Of a stretch of 5,770 nucleotides of DNA, positions 4,999 to 5,770 are shown one piece after another. Where the stretch lies: NCBI GenBank assembly GCA_013817135.1, contig JACDDF010000176.1:1-5770 (forward strand), read 5' to 3'. The translations under genes and the position numbers were made by a program. Each line of letters starts with the position of its first letter. Positions within the stretch are counted from its first letter, which is position 1. The notes beneath the pieces were generated by a model. The model had not been told where the DNA came from. It ran no database searches and saw only the letters and a list, made by a program, of their open reading frames with translations. The stretch comes from Nitrospirales bacterium. GTDB taxonomy: Bacteria; Nitrospirota; Nitrospiria; Nitrospirales; UBA8639.

Positions 4999-5621
4999 TT
5001 ATTTTATTAATGAACTCATCGCGGCATGTCCCCTCTCGATTTCATGTCTTCTGAGACTTTCTTCGAATCCCGTTTGGTCGCAAGACCCCAGATCGTTACA
5101 GGTGCATAGATAGTAATCCAGCGTTCCAAATTTATCAGAAAAAAACACAAGCGAACTTAGTTTTGCGACTGATCCGCTCCACTCTAAATTACTCCAAACA
5201 TAAGATAGTGAAGCTGACCAGTGGGTAATTTTCTTTCTGGCTCCCCAATTTGAGCAATCAATTCCCACACGTTTTTCCCTTTCCATGAACTGAGATACGT
5301 CTCGACTTCCCGAAGTGATTGGTAATGGGTAGGGATTGTCCCACGAGAGTTTAATCCTTTGTATATAACTCTTCCGGCCCGGTAAAGATAATAAATACCA
5401 AGTCCCATAGTGAGGAGCATTCCTACGCTCACAAATATGTTGGGTAACCAAACCACTCCATGAAAACTTTCCGAGAATATATTCTGGCCTGAAAAGGGAA
5501 ATCCTCTGTCAGAGTGACGTAGAAAAAGTTTAATAAAAAAATCCAAGCGTATCCGCCGAAGAAGAGGTCGAAAAACCCCTTTTGGTTTCGAAAATTGAAG
5601 TAATAGTGATACGAATTTCAA
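4999..5621 (-). pseudogene. Unknown single-pass membrane protein gene, probably frameshifted
   Basis: One frame (TTG at 5621 down to TAG at 5184) contains a clear transmembrane helix, VVWLPNIFVSVGMLLTMGLG then IYYLYRAG. A soluble part follows: SWKGKNVWELIAQIGEPERK then LPTGQLHYLMFGV. A one-base shift near 5187-5194 joins this to NLEWSGSVAKLSSLVFFSDK and FGTLDYYLCTCNDLGSC, ending at 4999. The join reads smoothly as FGV-NLEWSGS, so I treat it as one gene of about 150-205 residues. The N-terminus is uncertain. The TTG start has no ribosome site. A better candidate is the ATG near 5462, preceded by GGAAAG, which reads MEWFG and would need one further shift into LPNIFVSVG. The G-(x)n-ELIAQIGEPER...Y pattern loosely recalls BamE/SmpA-like domains. 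I do not recognise the family. It lies inside the repeat-bounded element as a passenger. Confidence 0.5.
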
Positions 5622-5642
5622 ACCAAATCTTGTTCACAAATT

Positions 5643-5705
5643 TTAGAAGAAAGATGTACAAACTTCAATATTTCCTTTCCATGCGTTTTTCTCCAATTTA
5701 TTCAT
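5643..5705 (-). CDS. Possible 20-residue small ORF or lost 5' end of the membrane-protein gene
   Basis: On the minus strand CGGAGG lies close before an ATG that opens a 20-codon frame (MNKLEKNAWKGNIEVCTSFF) ending in TAA. It sits just inside repeat copy 3 and upstream of the membrane-protein frame. Spacing of the Shine-Dalgarno to ATG is tight (two bases). It could be a leader peptide, a chance ORF, or the original start of the downstream gene separated by further mutations. Confidence 0.2.
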   Translation of the reverse strand: MNKLEKNAWKGNIEVCTSFF

Positions 5706-5718
5706 ATCCTCCGTTAGT

Positions 5719-5747
5719 GAATCAATACTCATGCCAGACCCCATTTC
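5719..5747 (-). repeat. RAYT-element end, copy 3
   Basis: The sequence contains AATCAATACTCATG followed by CCAGACCCCATTTC. It has the same orientation as copy 1 and is inverted relative to copy 2. It differs from copy 1 mainly at CCAGACC against GCTGACC. It probably marks the right boundary of the RAYT-derived segment at 4512-5747. Confidence 0.7.
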
Positions 5748-5770
5748 TTCACTCAGAGTTGGCGGGAAGT

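Larger units (their letters stand above)
4512..5747 (-). mobile_element. Putative RAYT-derived element bounded by inverted repeats, with passenger gene
   Basis: Repeat copies 2 and 3 are inverted ends with GGGTC on the outside and delimit 1236 bases. Inside, on the minus strand, lie a membrane-protein gene (frameshifted) and then the C-terminal part of a RAYT transposase that ends in copy 2. The catalytic N-terminal half of the transposase is missing and its place is taken by the passenger gene. The element could have been mobilised only in trans, or it may be a fossil produced by deletion and insertion. The boundaries rest on the repeats alone. Confidence 0.4.

Noticed and set aside
1173..5747. 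Three similar repeats considered as a CRISPR array
   Set aside because: They are over 1 kb apart, in mixed orientation and without regular spacers; they fit transposon ends. No CRISPR, tRNA or rRNA was seen in the window.

Overview
The window looks like an accessory, partly decayed stretch of a Gram-negative bacterial chromosome. Secreted proteins carry Sec signal peptides, one protein is an outer-membrane beta-barrel, and one is a lipoprotein. The palindromic repeat at the left edge resembles, from memory, repeats that are abundant in Nitrospira-type genomes. A Nitrospirota host is therefore my best guess, but it is not proven by anything in the window.

Left part (1-1204): a REP-like inverted repeat lies directly in front of an intact orphan HigA-family antitoxin. 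It is followed by a frameshifted DUF4160/DUF2442 gene pair and then by the N-terminal scrap of a REP-associated tyrosine transposase (RAYT) on the minus strand. A 32-bp repeat (copy 1) closes this part.

Centre (1205-4179): this is the only coherent functional unit. It begins with a small secreted peptide gene that has lost its start codon and carries an in-frame TAG. An intact 99-aa paralogue follows. Both have a Sec signal peptide and then a leader-like (L/M)(S/N)DxELxx(V/I)xGQ motif. After a strong hairpin and a terminator-like stem-loop come two tightly spaced genes: a 320-aa outer-membrane beta-barrel with an N-terminal coiled coil, and a 238-aa lipoprotein with a complete C39 cysteine-protease triad. 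Barrel plus stand-alone C39 peptidase plus small beta-prone substrate recalls the FapF/FapD/Fap-subunit logic of functional amyloid export, here in reduced form. I infer that the peptide is exported by Sec, trimmed at the GQ site by the periplasmic C39 enzyme and released or assembled through the barrel.

Right part (4180-5770): an IS30-family transposase fragment is cut off at an inverted copy of the same 32-bp repeat (copy 2). Next comes the C-terminal part of a RAYT transposase, broken by frameshifts. Then there is a minus-strand gene for an unknown single-pass membrane protein, also frameshifted, and a third repeat copy near the window end. Copies 2 and 3 face each other as inverted ends of a 1.2-kb segment. 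Copies 1 and 2 flank the central cassette with their outer tips pointing toward it.

At least five genes are frameshifted while the barrel, the C39 peptidase, the small peptide and HigA are intact. This suggests selective maintenance of the central system, although sequencing error cannot be excluded for individual one-base shifts.
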